In this document: one piece after another, positions 1-10,002 of the stretch | Numbering within the stretch: position 1 is the first letter of the stretch | Layout: each line of letters starts with the position of its first letter | Assembly (NCBI GenBank): GCA_947463235.1 | Contig: CANHST010000002.1 | Coordinates: 1 to 42,711, forward strand | DNA from: Acidimicrobiaceae bacterium | GTDB lineage: Bacteria; Actinomycetota; Acidimicrobiia; Acidimicrobiales; Ilumatobacteraceae | Length of the DNA stretch: 42,711 nucleotides | Direction: 5' to 3' | Translations under genes and position numbers: made by a program | Notes under the pieces: model-generated | The model's database searches: none | What the model saw: only the letters and a program-made list of their open reading frames with translations | Told to the model about the DNA's origin: nothing

Positions 1-2385
1 AACCAGGTGATCGAGCGCTGGGCGCCCGCGCCCATCGAACCGCACTTCATCGACGCCACGGCCACCGCAGACCGCACCGTCGATCACGTGGCCGTCACCA
101 ACCTCACCGACGACGAACTGCAGTCATTGAGCCGCGAACGAGGTCTCAGCCTCGACCTCGCCGAACTGCAAGCCATCGCCACCCATTACCGCGGCGTGGG
201 CCGCGAGCCCACCGATGTGGAACTGGAGACGCTGGCGCAGACCTGGAGTGAGCACTGCAGCCACAAGACGTTTCGGGCGCACATCACCACTCCCGACGGC
301 ACCGAGATCACGCCGCTGTTGAAGCAACTGCGCAACTGCACCGACCGCATCGATGCGCCCTTCGTGGTGAGCTCGTTCGTCGGCAACGCCGGCATCGTCC
401 GCTACTCCCCCGGCGTCACGCTGGCGGTGAAGGCCGAGACCCACAACCATCCGTCGGCCATCGAACCGTTCGGTGGTGCGAACACCGGCGTGGGTGGCGT
501 CATCCGCGACGTGATGGGTGCGGCGCATCACCCCATCGCCGTCACCGACATCCTCTGCTTTGGGCCCACCGACCTGCCAGCCGATCAACTGCCCGAAGGC
601 GTGCTGCACCCTCGCCTCATCGAGAGCGGCGTCATCGCCGGTGTCGCCGACTACGGCAACAAGATCGGTCTGCCCAACGTGGCCGGTGCGGTGCTGTACG
701 ACCCCGGCTACATCGCCAACCCACTGGTGTACGCCGGGTGCATCGGTATCGCTGCCGACGTACCCGAACTGCCCGGCCCGCAGCCCGGCGACCTGGTCGT
801 GGTGATCGGCGGGCGAACGGGCCGAGACGGGCTGCGTGGTGCCACGTTCAGCAGCGCCACGATGGACGCCACCACCGGCGACGTGGCGGGCGCCAGCGTG
901 CAGATCGGCGACCCGATCGTGGAGAAGTTGGTCATTGACGCCATGGCCGAATGCCACGGTCTCTACAGCGCCGTCACCGACTGCGGCGCTGGCGGCCTGT
1001 CGAGCGCCGTCGGCGAGATGGCCGAGGGCGTCGGCGCCGATGTCGACGTGACGCTGGCGCCGCTGAAGTATCCCGGCCTACGCCCGTGGGAGATCTGGCT
1101 CAGCGAGGCACAGGAACGCATGGTGTTCGCCGTGCCACCCGCATACTGGCCATCGATGCAGGCCGTCTGCGCACGACACGGCGTGGAGGCCGTGAGCCTG
1201 GGCACCTTCACCGGCGACGGCGTGCTGCGCGTGCGCGCCGGCGACCTCACCGTGCTGGAACTCGACACGCACTTCCTGCACGACGGTCGGCCACAGCGGT
1301 CGATGGTGGCCACCCTGCCAACGCCCCACCGCGGCGATGCCGCCGCCCCCGAATGTGCGAACCCAACCGCCACGCTGCTGGCGTTGTTGGCACACCCCAA
1401 CATCGCCTCCAAGGAGCGCGTGATCCGCCGCTACGACCACGAGATTCGCGGCGCCACTGCAGTGCGTCCACTCGTTGGTGCGCACCACGATGGCCACGCC
1501 GATGGTGTGGTGCTAGCCGAGCCCACCGACACGCACGGATTCGCCGTGGGCATCGGCGTAAACCCGTGGTTCGGCCTGGCCGACCCCGAGCGCATGGCCC
1601 ACGCCGTCATCGACGAAGCCATCCGCAACGTGGTGGCCGTGGGCGCCGACCCCGACATGGTGGTGCTGCTCGACAACTTCAGCTGGGGCGACCCGCGACG
1701 CGAGACCACCTTGGGCGAATTGGTGATGGCCGTGCAGGGTTGCTGCGACGCTGCCGAACACCACGGGGCACCATTCGTGAGTGGCAAGGATTCGTTGAAC
1801 AACGAGTACCTCGGCAGCGACGGTCAGCGACACGCTGTGCCGCCCACGCTGGTGATCACTGCGATGGCGCACGTACCGAACGCCGATGCCACTGTCACCC
1901 CCGATCTGAAGCACGCCGGCAACGTGCTGGTGCAGGTGGGCGACACCGACGTGGAGTTCGCGGGTAGCCACTTCGCCAAACTCCACCCGGTTGGCCCGGC
2001 AGTGGTGCCGGCGCCGGTGGCCGATGCGCATGATCGCTATCGCCGCCTGCACCGCGCGCTGGAGAGCGGCCGAGTGTTGGCGTGCCACGACCTCAGCGAG
2101 GGCGGCCTTGCGGTGGCGTTGGCCGAGATGGCCATCGGCGGCCGAATGGGCGCAGAGATCCACACCCTCCCGCATGCCGACGCGACCACTGCATGGTTCA
2201 GCGAAAGCAACGGAAGGTTCGTGGTGGAACTCCGCCCCGGAGATCTCACATGGTTCACCGAACTGGTGGGCGGGCCCGTCCACGTGCTCGGCGAGACCAC
2301 CGCCCATGGCCGCTTCGAGGCACCCGGGATCTCCGCATCGGTGGAGCAACTCGTCGCCGCATTCCGCCAGGAGGCGGCGCGATGA
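1..2385 (+). CDS. purL: Phosphoribosylformylglycinamidine synthase II (PurL), 5' end outside window; in-frame N-terminal residues NQVIERW resemble the C-terminus of PurS
   Basis: ORF open from base 1; motifs TWSEHCSHKTF, AETHNHPSAIEPFGGANTGVGGVIRD, VSGKDSLNNEY, CHDLSEGGLAVALAEMAI. Confidence 0.96.
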   Translation, partial: NQVIERWAPAPIEPHFIDATATADRTVDHVAVTNLTDDELQSLSRERGLSLDLAELQAIATHYRGVGREPTDVELETLAQTWSEHCSHKTFRAHITTPDGTEITPLLKQLRNCTDRIDAPFVVSSFVGNAGIVRYSPGVTLAVKAETHNHPSAIEPFGGANTGVGGVIRDVMGAAHHPIAVTDILCFGPTDLPADQLPEGVLHPRLIESGVIAGVADYGNKIGLPNVAGAVLYDPGYIANPLVYAGCIGIAADVPELPGPQPGDLVVVIGGRTGRDGLRGATFSSATMDATTGDVAGASVQIGDPIVEKLVIDAMAECHGLYSAVTDCGAGGLSSAVGEMAEGVGADVDVTLAPLKYPGLRPWEIWLSEAQERMVFAVPPAYWPSMQAVCARHGVEAVSLGTFTGDGVLRVRAGDLTVLELDTHFLHDGRPQRSMVATLPTPHRGDAAAPECANPTATLLALLAHPNIASKERVIRRYDHEIRGATAVRPLVGAHHDGHADGVVLAEPTDTHGFAVGIGVNPWFGLADPERMAHAVIDEAIRNVVAVGADPDMVVLLDNFSWGDPRRETTLGELVMAVQGCCDAAEHHGAPFVSGKDSLNNEYLGSDGQRHAVPPTLVITAMAHVPNADATVTPDLKHAGNVLVQVGDTDVEFAGSHFAKLHPVGPAVVPAPVADAHDRYRRLHRALESGRVLACHDLSEGGLAVALAEMAIGGRMGAEIHTLPHADATTAWFSESNGRFVVELRPGDLTWFTELVGGPVHVLGETTAHGRFEAPGISASVEQLVAAFRQEAAR

Positions 2386-3092
2386 GCAACCCCACCGCCA
2401 TCGTGCTCGCCGCACCGGGCACCAACCGCGACCACGACGTCTCGTTCGCACTGGAACTCGCAGGTGCCTCGCCACGCATCGTGCTGCTGGCCGAACTACT
2501 GGACGACCCGTCGGTGCTCGGCGCAGCACAGATGCTGGTGGTGGCCGGAGGTTTCAGTTACGCCGATGCACTCGGCGCCGGTCGCATGTGGAGCCTGGAG
2601 CTCTCGCACGGCGTAGGCGATGCCCTCACCGGGTTCGTGGCGGCGGGCAAGCCCGTCATCGGCATCTGCAACGGCTTTCAGGTGCTCACCCGAACCGGCC
2701 TGTTGCCCGGCTCGCTCGGCCACAACGAGAGCGGTCACTTCCAGTGCGATTGGGTGCGCCTCGAGGCGCCACCGAGCAAGAGCATCTGGACCGCCGGGCT
2801 CGAACCCATCGAATGCCCCATCGCCCACGGCGAAGGCCGCTACGTGCACCCCGACGTGGCAGCGCTCACCGCCGCCGGACAGGTGGCGCTGCGCTACAGC
2901 GGCACGAACCCCAACGGCTCGCTCGATGCCATTGCCGGCGTGTGCGACGAGAGCGGCGTGGTGCTGGGCCTCATGCCCCACCCGGAGAACCACGTGCTGG
3001 CTCGCCAACACCCGCGCCGCACGCGGGGCACACAGCACGGCCTCGGCCTGCAGTTGTTCGAACAGGGCGTGCGACACGCCCGGGGGATGTGA
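2382..3092 (+). CDS. purQ: Phosphoribosylformylglycinamidine synthase I, glutamine amidotransferase subunit
   Basis: ATGA overlap with purL; GICNGFQVL nucleophile region, GLMPHPE. Confidence 0.95.
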   Translation: MSNPTAIVLAAPGTNRDHDVSFALELAGASPRIVLLAELLDDPSVLGAAQMLVVAGGFSYADALGAGRMWSLELSHGVGDALTGFVAAGKPVIGICNGFQVLTRTGLLPGSLGHNESGHFQCDWVRLEAPPSKSIWTAGLEPIECPIAHGEGRYVHPDVAALTAAGQVALRYSGTNPNGSLDAIAGVCDESGVVLGLMPHPENHVLARQHPRRTRGTQHGLGLQLFEQGVRHARGM

Positions 3093-3100
3093 GGCACCAG

Positions 3101-4063
3101 ATGACCACCCCGATTGCTCCGTTCCTCGACATCGACCTGTCGCTGCCGGACCGGCGCGATGGGAAGGTACGTGTCTCCTACGAACTGCCACCCGGCAACG
3201 ACGGCGAAGGACGCCGACTGTTCGTCACCACCGATCGCCTGTCGGCGTTCGACCGCATCATCGCTGGAGTGCCGTACAAGGGGCAGGTGCTGAACCAGTT
3301 GGCGGCATGGTGGTTCGCAGAGACCGCCGACATCGTGCCCAACCACGTGCTGTCGGTACCCGATCCGAACCTGCTCGTCGCCCGCTCCGCCACACCGCTG
3401 CCGGTGGAAGTGATCGTGCGCGGCTACATCACCGGCGTCACCTCCACTTCGCTGTGGCAGCAGTACGCCGACGGCGCTCGCGAGATCTACGGTCACCGCT
3501 TCCCCGATGGGTTGCTGAAGAACACCGAGCTTCCAGCAGCACTGGTGACACCCACCACCAAAGGCACCGAGGGCGTGCACGACGTACCCCTCACCGTGGC
3601 CGAGGTGGCGCAGCGCGGCCTGGTCGGGCACCGCCGCTGGGGCGAGGTGGTGGAGGCAGCGCTGCTGCTGTTTCGCCGCGGCCAACAGAAGGCGGCCGAA
3701 GCGGGCCTCATCCTGGCCGACACGAAGTACGAGTTCGGCACCGCTGCCGACGGCAGCCTGCTGGTGATCGACGAGATGCACACCCCCGACTCCTCGCGCT
3801 ATTGGGTGGCGGAGAGCTACGAGCAACGCCTCGCTGCCGGCGACGAACCCGAGAGCCTCGACAAAGAAGTGGTGCGCCGCGCCCTCCTCGCCGCTGGGTA
3901 CCGCGGCGATGGCGAACCACCCACGCTGGCCGACGACGTGTGGGCCGAGACCACGCGTCGCTACATCCACGCCTTCGAACGCCTCACGGGCACCACGTTC
4001 GAACCCGGCGCCTACCCCGTGCCGCCCCGCATCCAGGAGCAACTGCGCGATGTTTCCCTCTGA
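3101..4063 (+). CDS. purC: Phosphoribosylaminoimidazole-succinocarboxamide synthase (SAICAR synthetase)
   Basis: MTTPIAPFLDIDLSLPDRRDGKVR...; TTDRLSAFDRII, VEVIVRGYITG, LADTKYEFG, IDEMHTPDSSRYW. Confidence 0.95.
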   Translation: MTTPIAPFLDIDLSLPDRRDGKVRVSYELPPGNDGEGRRLFVTTDRLSAFDRIIAGVPYKGQVLNQLAAWWFAETADIVPNHVLSVPDPNLLVARSATPLPVEVIVRGYITGVTSTSLWQQYADGAREIYGHRFPDGLLKNTELPAALVTPTTKGTEGVHDVPLTVAEVAQRGLVGHRRWGEVVEAALLLFRRGQQKAAEAGLILADTKYEFGTAADGSLLVIDEMHTPDSSRYWVAESYEQRLAAGDEPESLDKEVVRRALLAAGYRGDGEPPTLADDVWAETTRRYIHAFERLTGTTFEPGAYPVPPRIQEQLRDVSL

Positions 4064-5534
4064 CGAAATCTGGCACACCGACTCGACGTCCGGTGCCGAC
4101 CACGAGTGCTACGACGACAAACCGCATGAGGAATGCGGTGTGTTCGGTGCATCCACCCCACTGGGTGAAGGCCTCGGGCAACTCGCCTTCTTTGGTCTCT
4201 TCGCGTTGCAGCATCGCGGCCAGGAAGCCGCCGGTATCGCCATCAGCGACGGCTCGCGCGTGCGTGTGCACAAGGACTCCGGCCTGGTGAGCAACGTGTT
4301 CACCCCGGCCACGATGGCGGGTCTCACCGGCTACCACGCCATTGGCCACACCCGCTACAGCACCACCGGCGGCAACTCCCACAAGAACATCCAGCCGTTC
4401 GTGGTGGAGACCATGCATGGCCCGCTGGCCGTGGCCCACAACGGCAATCTGGTGAACGCCGCGGCGCTGCGCGACGAGTTGCTGTCGCGAGGCTTCGGAC
4501 TCACCGCCACCAGCGATACCGAGGTGATCACGCTGATGCTGGCGGCTGCCGGCGGTCGCACCTGGGAAGACCGTGTGGAGCGCACCCTGCCTGCCTGGAA
4601 GGGCGCCTTCTCGTTGGTGATGCTGGTGAACGATCGGGTGATCGCCGTGCGCGACCCGTGGGGTTTTCGACCAATGCATGTCGGCCGTCTGCCGCACGGT
4701 GGCTACGCCGTCGCCTCAGAGACCTGCGCCCTGAACACCTTGGGCTGCCTGGAGATCGACGAAGTACGACCCGGCGAAATCGTCACGCTGCAAGGCGCAG
4801 AGATGCACCGGCGTCAGGCCCTCACGCCAGCCGCCACCCCGGCACGCTGCACGTTCGAGTTCGTCTACTTCAGCCGCCCCGACAGCAACTGGGCGGGCCA
4901 CAACGTGCACCACGTTCGTCAGCGCCTCGGTGAGCAGTTGGCGATGGAGAGCGGGGTGGATGCCGACGTGGTGATTCCGGTGCCCGACAGCTCCATCCCT
5001 GCGGCCATCGGCTACAGCCGTCAGAGCGGTATCCCCCACAACGACGGCCTGATCAAGAACCGCTACATCGGCCGCACGTTCATCGAACCCACCCAAGATC
5101 TACGCGAGCGCGGCGTGGCGTTGAAGTTCAACGCTCTCAGCGAGAACCTTGCCGGCAAACGAGTGGTGATGATCGACGACTCGCTGGTGCGTGGCACCAC
5201 CGCTGGGCCGCTCGTGAAGTTGCTCCGCGATGCCGGTGCCACCGAGGTGCACCTTCGGATCACCTGCCCACCCATCACTGATGCGTGCCACTTCGGCGTC
5301 GACATGGGCCACGACGGCGATCTGATGGCGGCTCGCCTCACCGTGGAGGAGATGCGCGAACTGATCGGCGCCGACTCACTGCACTTCCTCTCGCTGGAAG
5401 GAATGATGACCGCCATCGAGCCAGCCAGCGGAGGGGCCAGCACCGGCTACTGCAACGGCTGCTTCACCGGTCAGTACCCGATGCCCGTCGACGAAGCCCC
5501 GCCCAAGCTGCGCTTCGAAGGCGCCTTGGCATGA
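4050..5534 (+). CDS. purF: Amidophosphoribosyltransferase
   Basis: CGVFGA N-terminal nucleophile after a short propeptide; ALQHRGQEAAGIA; PRPP-binding VVMIDDSLVRGTT; 14-bp overlap with purC. Confidence 0.96.
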   Translation: MFPSDEIWHTDSTSGADHECYDDKPHEECGVFGASTPLGEGLGQLAFFGLFALQHRGQEAAGIAISDGSRVRVHKDSGLVSNVFTPATMAGLTGYHAIGHTRYSTTGGNSHKNIQPFVVETMHGPLAVAHNGNLVNAAALRDELLSRGFGLTATSDTEVITLMLAAAGGRTWEDRVERTLPAWKGAFSLVMLVNDRVIAVRDPWGFRPMHVGRLPHGGYAVASETCALNTLGCLEIDEVRPGEIVTLQGAEMHRRQALTPAATPARCTFEFVYFSRPDSNWAGHNVHHVRQRLGEQLAMESGVDADVVIPVPDSSIPAAIGYSRQSGIPHNDGLIKNRYIGRTFIEPTQDLRERGVALKFNALSENLAGKRVVMIDDSLVRGTTAGPLVKLLRDAGATEVHLRITCPPITDACHFGVDMGHDGDLMAARLTVEEMRELIGADSLHFLSLEGMMTAIEPASGGASTGYCNGCFTGQYPMPVDEAPPKLRFEGALA

Positions 5535-7699
5535 ACGTGCTCGTCATCGGGTCGGGTGGGCGCGAGGCCGCCATTGCGTGGGCCTGCGCGCGGCACGGAC
5601 ACGCCGTGCGAACCGCTGCCGATCTACCCACGCCCATCGATGCCGACGTGGTGATCGTCGGCCCCGAGGCAGCCCTCGTGGCCGGCGTGGCCGACCGCTG
5701 CGCCGACGCCGGTGTGCCGTGCTTCGGCCCCACCGCCGGACTCGCCAAGTTGGAGAGCAGCAAGGGTTTCACCCGCACGCTGGCGCACAGCCTCGGGCTT
5801 CCGTCGCCCGCCTTCCACCTGTCGTCGTCGGCCGACGACGCACTGGCGTGGTGGAGGGCGTTCGGGCGACCCATCGTGGTGAAGCTCGACGGTCTCGCTG
5901 CCGGCAAGGGCGTGATCGTGCCCGATGGTGCCGAGGCCACCGAGGCTGCCATCCGCGAACTGCTCGAGCAGGGCCCCATCGTGCTGGAAGAACGCCTCAC
6001 CGGCCCGGAGTGCAGCCTGATGGCCATGTGCGATGGCACCGTGGCCCGCCCCCTGCCCATCGCCCAAGACCACAAGCGCATCGGCGAGGGCGACACCGGC
6101 CCGAACACGGGCGGCATGGGCGCCTACGCCCCGGCACCGGTGCCCTACGACCCCGACGAACTCACCGCCACCTTCATCCAGCCCGTCATCGACTATCTGG
6201 CCGAGGTGGGCGCCCCCTACATCGGCGTGCTCTACGCCGGGCTGATGTGCACCCCAGATGGCCCGAAGTTGCTGGAGTTCAACTGCCGCTTCGGCGACCC
6301 CGAAGCGCAGACGGTGCTTCCACTGGTCACCGACGACCTCGCCGAGTTGGCACTGGCCTGCTGCAACGGCTCGCTCGGCGAACGACACATCGCATACGAA
6401 GGTGCCGCTTGCACCGTCGTGGCAGCCGCCCCGGGCTACCCGGCAGCGCCGATCGCGGGTGCCACCATCGACTTCGGCAGCGACAGCGCCGATGCGCTGC
6501 TGTTCCGTGCCGGCACCGACGGCAACGTGGTCACCGGCGGGCGCGTGCTGGCTGTCACCGGCATCGGCGCCGATCTGACTACCGCCCGATCCCGCGCCTA
6601 CGAGCGGATGGCATCGGTCGCGTTCGATGGCCGTCAGATTCGGCGCGACATCGGCTGGCGCAGCATCGGTGCGCAGCTCACCTCGTATGCCGCCGCAGGT
6701 GTCGACATCGACGAAGGCACCCGTGCAGTGGAACAGATGAAGGCCGCCGTCGAGCGCACACACGGCGAGGCTGTTCTGCGCGGAGTCGGCAGTTTCGGAG
6801 GCGTGTTCAGCCTCGCCGCCATCAAGCAGATGGACGATCCCCTCCTGGTGGCCAGCACCGATGGCGTGGGCACGAAGGTGGAGCTGGCGGCCCGCCTCGG
6901 GAAGTACCGCGGTGTGGGCATGGACATCGTGAATCACTGCATCGACGACGTGCTGGTGCAGGGTGCTCGTCCGCTGTTCTTTCTCGACTACGTGGCCAGC
7001 AGCAAGCTGCACGCCGAGCATGTGGCCGAGGTGGTCACCGGCATGGCGGAAGCCTGTGAGGTGTCGGGGTGCGCGCTGCTCGGCGGCGAGACCGCCGAAA
7101 TGCCGGGCGTCTACGCCGAAGGAGCGTTCGACATCGCCGGCACGTTGGTGGGCGTAGTGGATCGCGCCGACCTCCTGCCTGCCGGCGTGTTGGAGGCGGG
7201 CGACGTGTTGATCGGCGTCGCCAGCAACGGACCGCACACCAACGGCTACTCGCTGCTGCGCAAGGTGTTCGATTGGCTGCCGATGGACAGCACCCCTCCA
7301 GGGTTCGACGCCACACTCGGCGACACCCTGCTGCGCCCGCACCGCAACTACCTTCCGGTGCTCGATGCAGCACTGCAGCACCGGCAGGTGAAGGCACTGG
7401 CCCACATCACCGGCGGTGGTCTGCCCGAGAACGTGCCCCGCGTGCTGCCCGATGGCATCGATGCGCACATCGATCTCACCTCGTGGCCGGTGCCGCCGCT
7501 GTTCCGACTGGTGCGCGAACTCACACCCGGCATGCCCACCGAGGAGTTGTACCGCACCCTCAACATGGGCATCGGCATGGTCATCATCTGCAGCCCGGAA
7601 CACGCCGACGGCGTGCAGGCGCTGATCGACGAGCCCACCTGGCGAATCGGCACGCTCGTGACCGCACTCGGCGACGGCCGAAAGGTGCATCTCGGATGA
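5531..7699 (+). CDS. Fused phosphoribosylamine-glycine ligase / phosphoribosylformylglycinamidine cyclo-ligase (PurD-PurM)
   Basis: Single 722-aa ORF. N-terminal GARS (MNVLVIGSGGREAAIAWA, FGRPIVVKLDGLAAGKGV, GPNTGGMGAYAP, FNCRFGDPEAQTVLPL); C-terminal AIRS (YAAAGVDIDEGTRAVEQMK, VASTDGVGTKVELA, GGETAEMPGVY, HITGGGLPENVPRVLP). ATGA overlap with purF. Confidence 0.95.
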   Translation: MNVLVIGSGGREAAIAWACARHGHAVRTAADLPTPIDADVVIVGPEAALVAGVADRCADAGVPCFGPTAGLAKLESSKGFTRTLAHSLGLPSPAFHLSSSADDALAWWRAFGRPIVVKLDGLAAGKGVIVPDGAEATEAAIRELLEQGPIVLEERLTGPECSLMAMCDGTVARPLPIAQDHKRIGEGDTGPNTGGMGAYAPAPVPYDPDELTATFIQPVIDYLAEVGAPYIGVLYAGLMCTPDGPKLLEFNCRFGDPEAQTVLPLVTDDLAELALACCNGSLGERHIAYEGAACTVVAAAPGYPAAPIAGATIDFGSDSADALLFRAGTDGNVVTGGRVLAVTGIGADLTTARSRAYERMASVAFDGRQIRRDIGWRSIGAQLTSYAAAGVDIDEGTRAVEQMKAAVERTHGEAVLRGVGSFGGVFSLAAIKQMDDPLLVASTDGVGTKVELAARLGKYRGVGMDIVNHCIDDVLVQGARPLFFLDYVASSKLHAEHVAEVVTGMAEACEVSGCALLGGETAEMPGVYAEGAFDIAGTLVGVVDRADLLPAGVLEAGDVLIGVASNGPHTNGYSLLRKVFDWLPMDSTPPGFDATLGDTLLRPHRNYLPVLDAALQHRQVKALAHITGGGLPENVPRVLPDGIDAHIDLTSWPVPPLFRLVRELTPGMPTEELYRTLNMGIGMVIICSPEHADGVQALIDEPTWRIGTLVTALGDGRKVHLG

Positions 7700-8307
7700 A
7701 GCGCCTCGTGGTGATGGCATCCGGTAACGGTTCGAACCTTCAGGCGATCATCGATGCCTGCGCAGAGGCTCGCATCCCTGCCGTGGTCACGGCGGTCATC
7801 AGCGACAACAGCGACGCCTTCGCCCTCCGCCGCGCCGACGCAGCAGGCATTCCCGCCGTCCACATCGGCCGTCGCCCTGGCGAGAGCCGCGCCGACTACG
7901 ACGCCCGACTCGCCGACCTCGTGAGCGGCTTCGATCCCGACTGGGTGGTGCTGGCCGGCTGGATGCGATTGCTCACGATGAACTTCCTGGGCTGGTTCCC
8001 GGGCATGGTGGTGAACCTGCATCCGGCGCTCCCCGGCGAACTGCCCGGCACCCACGCCATCGAGCGAGCGTTCGACGAGTCACGCACCGGCACGCGCACG
8101 TCGTCCGGCGTGATGGTGCATCTCGTCGCCGATGAGGGCGTGGACGACGGCCCGGTCTTGGCCACCGCCGTAGTGCCGATCCTCGCCACCGACACGCTCG
8201 ACGACTTCGAGACCAGAATGCACACCGCGGAGCACACCCTGCTCGTGTCGGCATTGCATGCACTGTGCAGCCAGATCCACCCCATCACCCACGGAGCAAC
8301 CGCATGA
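7696..8307 (+). CDS. purN: Phosphoribosylglycinamide formyltransferase
   Basis: [57 protein letters not shown] overlap with purDM. Confidence 0.94.
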   Translation: MKRLVVMASGNGSNLQAIIDACAEARIPAVVTAVISDNSDAFALRRADAAGIPAVHIGRRPGESRADYDARLADLVSGFDPDWVVLAGWMRLLTMNFLGWFPGMVVNLHPALPGELPGTHAIERAFDESRTGTRTSSGVMVHLVADEGVDDGPVLATAVVPILATDTLDDFETRMHTAEHTLLVSALHALCSQIHPITHGATA

Positions 8308-9809
8308 GCAACGACGACCTGTTCGACCGCTTCGAAGCACTCACCTTCGACGACGTGGTGATCGTGCCCGGCTACAGCGATGTGCTGCCCGACACCGTGG
8401 ACACCGCCGCCACCTTCGCCGCCGACATCGTGCTGCAGGTGCCCATCGTGAGCGCTGCGATGGACAAGGTGACCGAGGCCCGCATGGCGATCGCCATGGC
8501 CCGTGAGGGCGGCATCGGCGTGATCCACCGCAACCTGTCCATCGCCGATCAGGCCGCCGAGGTGCAGAAGGTGAAGCGCAGCCAGAGCGGGATGATCACC
8601 GACCCCGTCACCCTTCCGCCTACCGCCACCCTGGCCGACGCCGAGGAACTGATGAGCCGCTTCAAGTTCAGCGGCATGCCCATCACCGACGCCGACAACC
8701 GTTTGGTGGGCATCCTCACCAACCGCGACATGCGGTTCTGCGAACCCTCCGACTATCGGCGACTGGTCACCGAGTTCATGACCAGCGAGCGTCTCATCAC
8801 GGCCAGGCTCGGCACCACCCTGCACGAGGCCAAGGCCATCCTGCAGAAGTACCGGATCGAGAAGCTGCCCCTGGTCGACGACGACGGTCACCTCACCGGC
8901 CTGATCACGGTGAAAGACATCCAGAAGAGCCAGGAGTTTCCGAACGCCACGCAGGACAGCGGCGGGCGACTGCGTTGCGCCGCTGCTGTCGGGGTGGGTG
9001 CCGAACTCGAGGAGCGTGTGGAGGCATTGGTCGCCATGGGCGTCGATGCCGTCGCACTCGACACGGCGCACGGTCACTCGGCCGGTGTGATCAAGGCCAT
9101 CGAACGCATTCGTGGCTCGTGGCCCGATCTGCCGATCGTGGCGGGCAACGTGGTCACCGAAGACGGCGTGGAAGCGCTCCACAAGGCCGGAGCCGCCGCC
9201 GTGAAGGTGGGCGTGGGTGCCGGTTCCATCTGCACCACTCGCGTGGTCAGCGGTGCAGGAATGCCGCAGCTGTCGGCCATCTACTTCGCCGCCCAGCACG
9301 CTCGGCGCCGAGGCATTCCCATCATCGGCGACGGTGGCATCACGTACTCGGGCGACGTGGTGAAGGCCATCGCGGCGGGCGCCGATTGCGTGATGCTGGG
9401 GTCGTTGCTGGCCGGCACCGATGAAGCCCCAGGCGAGCTGGAATTGTTCGAAGGCCGGCGCTACAAGAGCTACCGCGGCATGGGCTCGATGGGCGCCATG
9501 CAGGGCCTGGGCGCCGACCGCTACGCCACGGCACAGTCCAGCGGTTCACAAAGCCAGGTGGCCGGGCAGTCGCGCAAGCTGGTGCCCGAGGGCATCGAAG
9601 GTCGCGTGCCCTACGCCGGCACGCTGGGCGACGTGGTCTACCAGCTCGTGGGTGGCCTGCGCAGCGGCATGGGCTACGCGGGTGCAGCCACCTTGCCGGC
9701 GTTGCGCAGCGGCGCCAGGTTCATGCGGGTCACCACGGCTGGCCGCAACGAGAGCCACCCCCACGACGTGACCATCACCAAAGAAGCCCCCAACTACCAA
9801 CGCACCTGA
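8304..9809 (+). CDS. guaB: IMP dehydrogenase with tandem CBS domains
   Basis: [20 protein letters not shown] region [21 protein letters not shown]...; catalytic loop [36 protein letters not shown] overlap with purN. Confidence 0.96.
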   Translation: MSNDDLFDRFEALTFDDVVIVPGYSDVLPDTVDTAATFAADIVLQVPIVSAAMDKVTEARMAIAMAREGGIGVIHRNLSIADQAAEVQKVKRSQSGMITDPVTLPPTATLADAEELMSRFKFSGMPITDADNRLVGILTNRDMRFCEPSDYRRLVTEFMTSERLITARLGTTLHEAKAILQKYRIEKLPLVDDDGHLTGLITVKDIQKSQEFPNATQDSGGRLRCAAAVGVGAELEERVEALVAMGVDAVALDTAHGHSAGVIKAIERIRGSWPDLPIVAGNVVTEDGVEALHKAGAAAVKVGVGAGSICTTRVVSGAGMPQLSAIYFAAQHARRRGIPIIGDGGITYSGDVVKAIAAGADCVMLGSLLAGTDEAPGELELFEGRRYKSYRGMGSMGAMQGLGADRYATAQSSGSQSQVAGQSRKLVPEGIEGRVPYAGTLGDVVYQLVGGLRSGMGYAGAATLPALRSGARFMRVTTAGRNESHPHDVTITKEAPNYQRT

Positions 9810-9843
9810 TCCCCTCGCCCCCTATGGGTGCCGTCGCGCCCAC

Positions 9844-9917
9844 GGGCGCGAAGTGACCCGGAGGCAGGAGGTTGCGCTCCCGTGGGCGCGAAGTGACCCG
9901 GATGCGGGAGGTTGCGC
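9844..9917. repeat. Two near-identical 34-bp direct repeats, 40-bp period
   Basis: gggcgcgaagtgacccggaggcaggaggttgcgc (9844-9877) and gggcgcgaagtgacccggatgcgggaggttgcgc (9884-9917), two mismatches. Confidence 0.9.
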
Positions 9918-9974
9918 GCGCCGGAGGTTTGGCTCACAACGGACCCACGGGTGGGCAATGCGCCATGGGTGGCG

Positions 9975-10000
9975 CGTTTCGGACCCGTGGGTCCGAAACG
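9975..10000. terminator. 12-bp perfect-stem hairpin between convergent guaB and the VWA gene (bidirectional terminator or REP-like element)
   Basis: cgtttcggaccc-gt-gggtccgaaacg, 2 bp from the VWA stop codon. Confidence 0.6.
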
Positions 10001-10002
10001 GG

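Noticed and set aside
9810-10002. tRNA or structured small RNA between guaB and the VWA gene
   Set aside because: No cloverleaf or conserved tRNA motifs; the structure is explained by direct repeats and hairpins.
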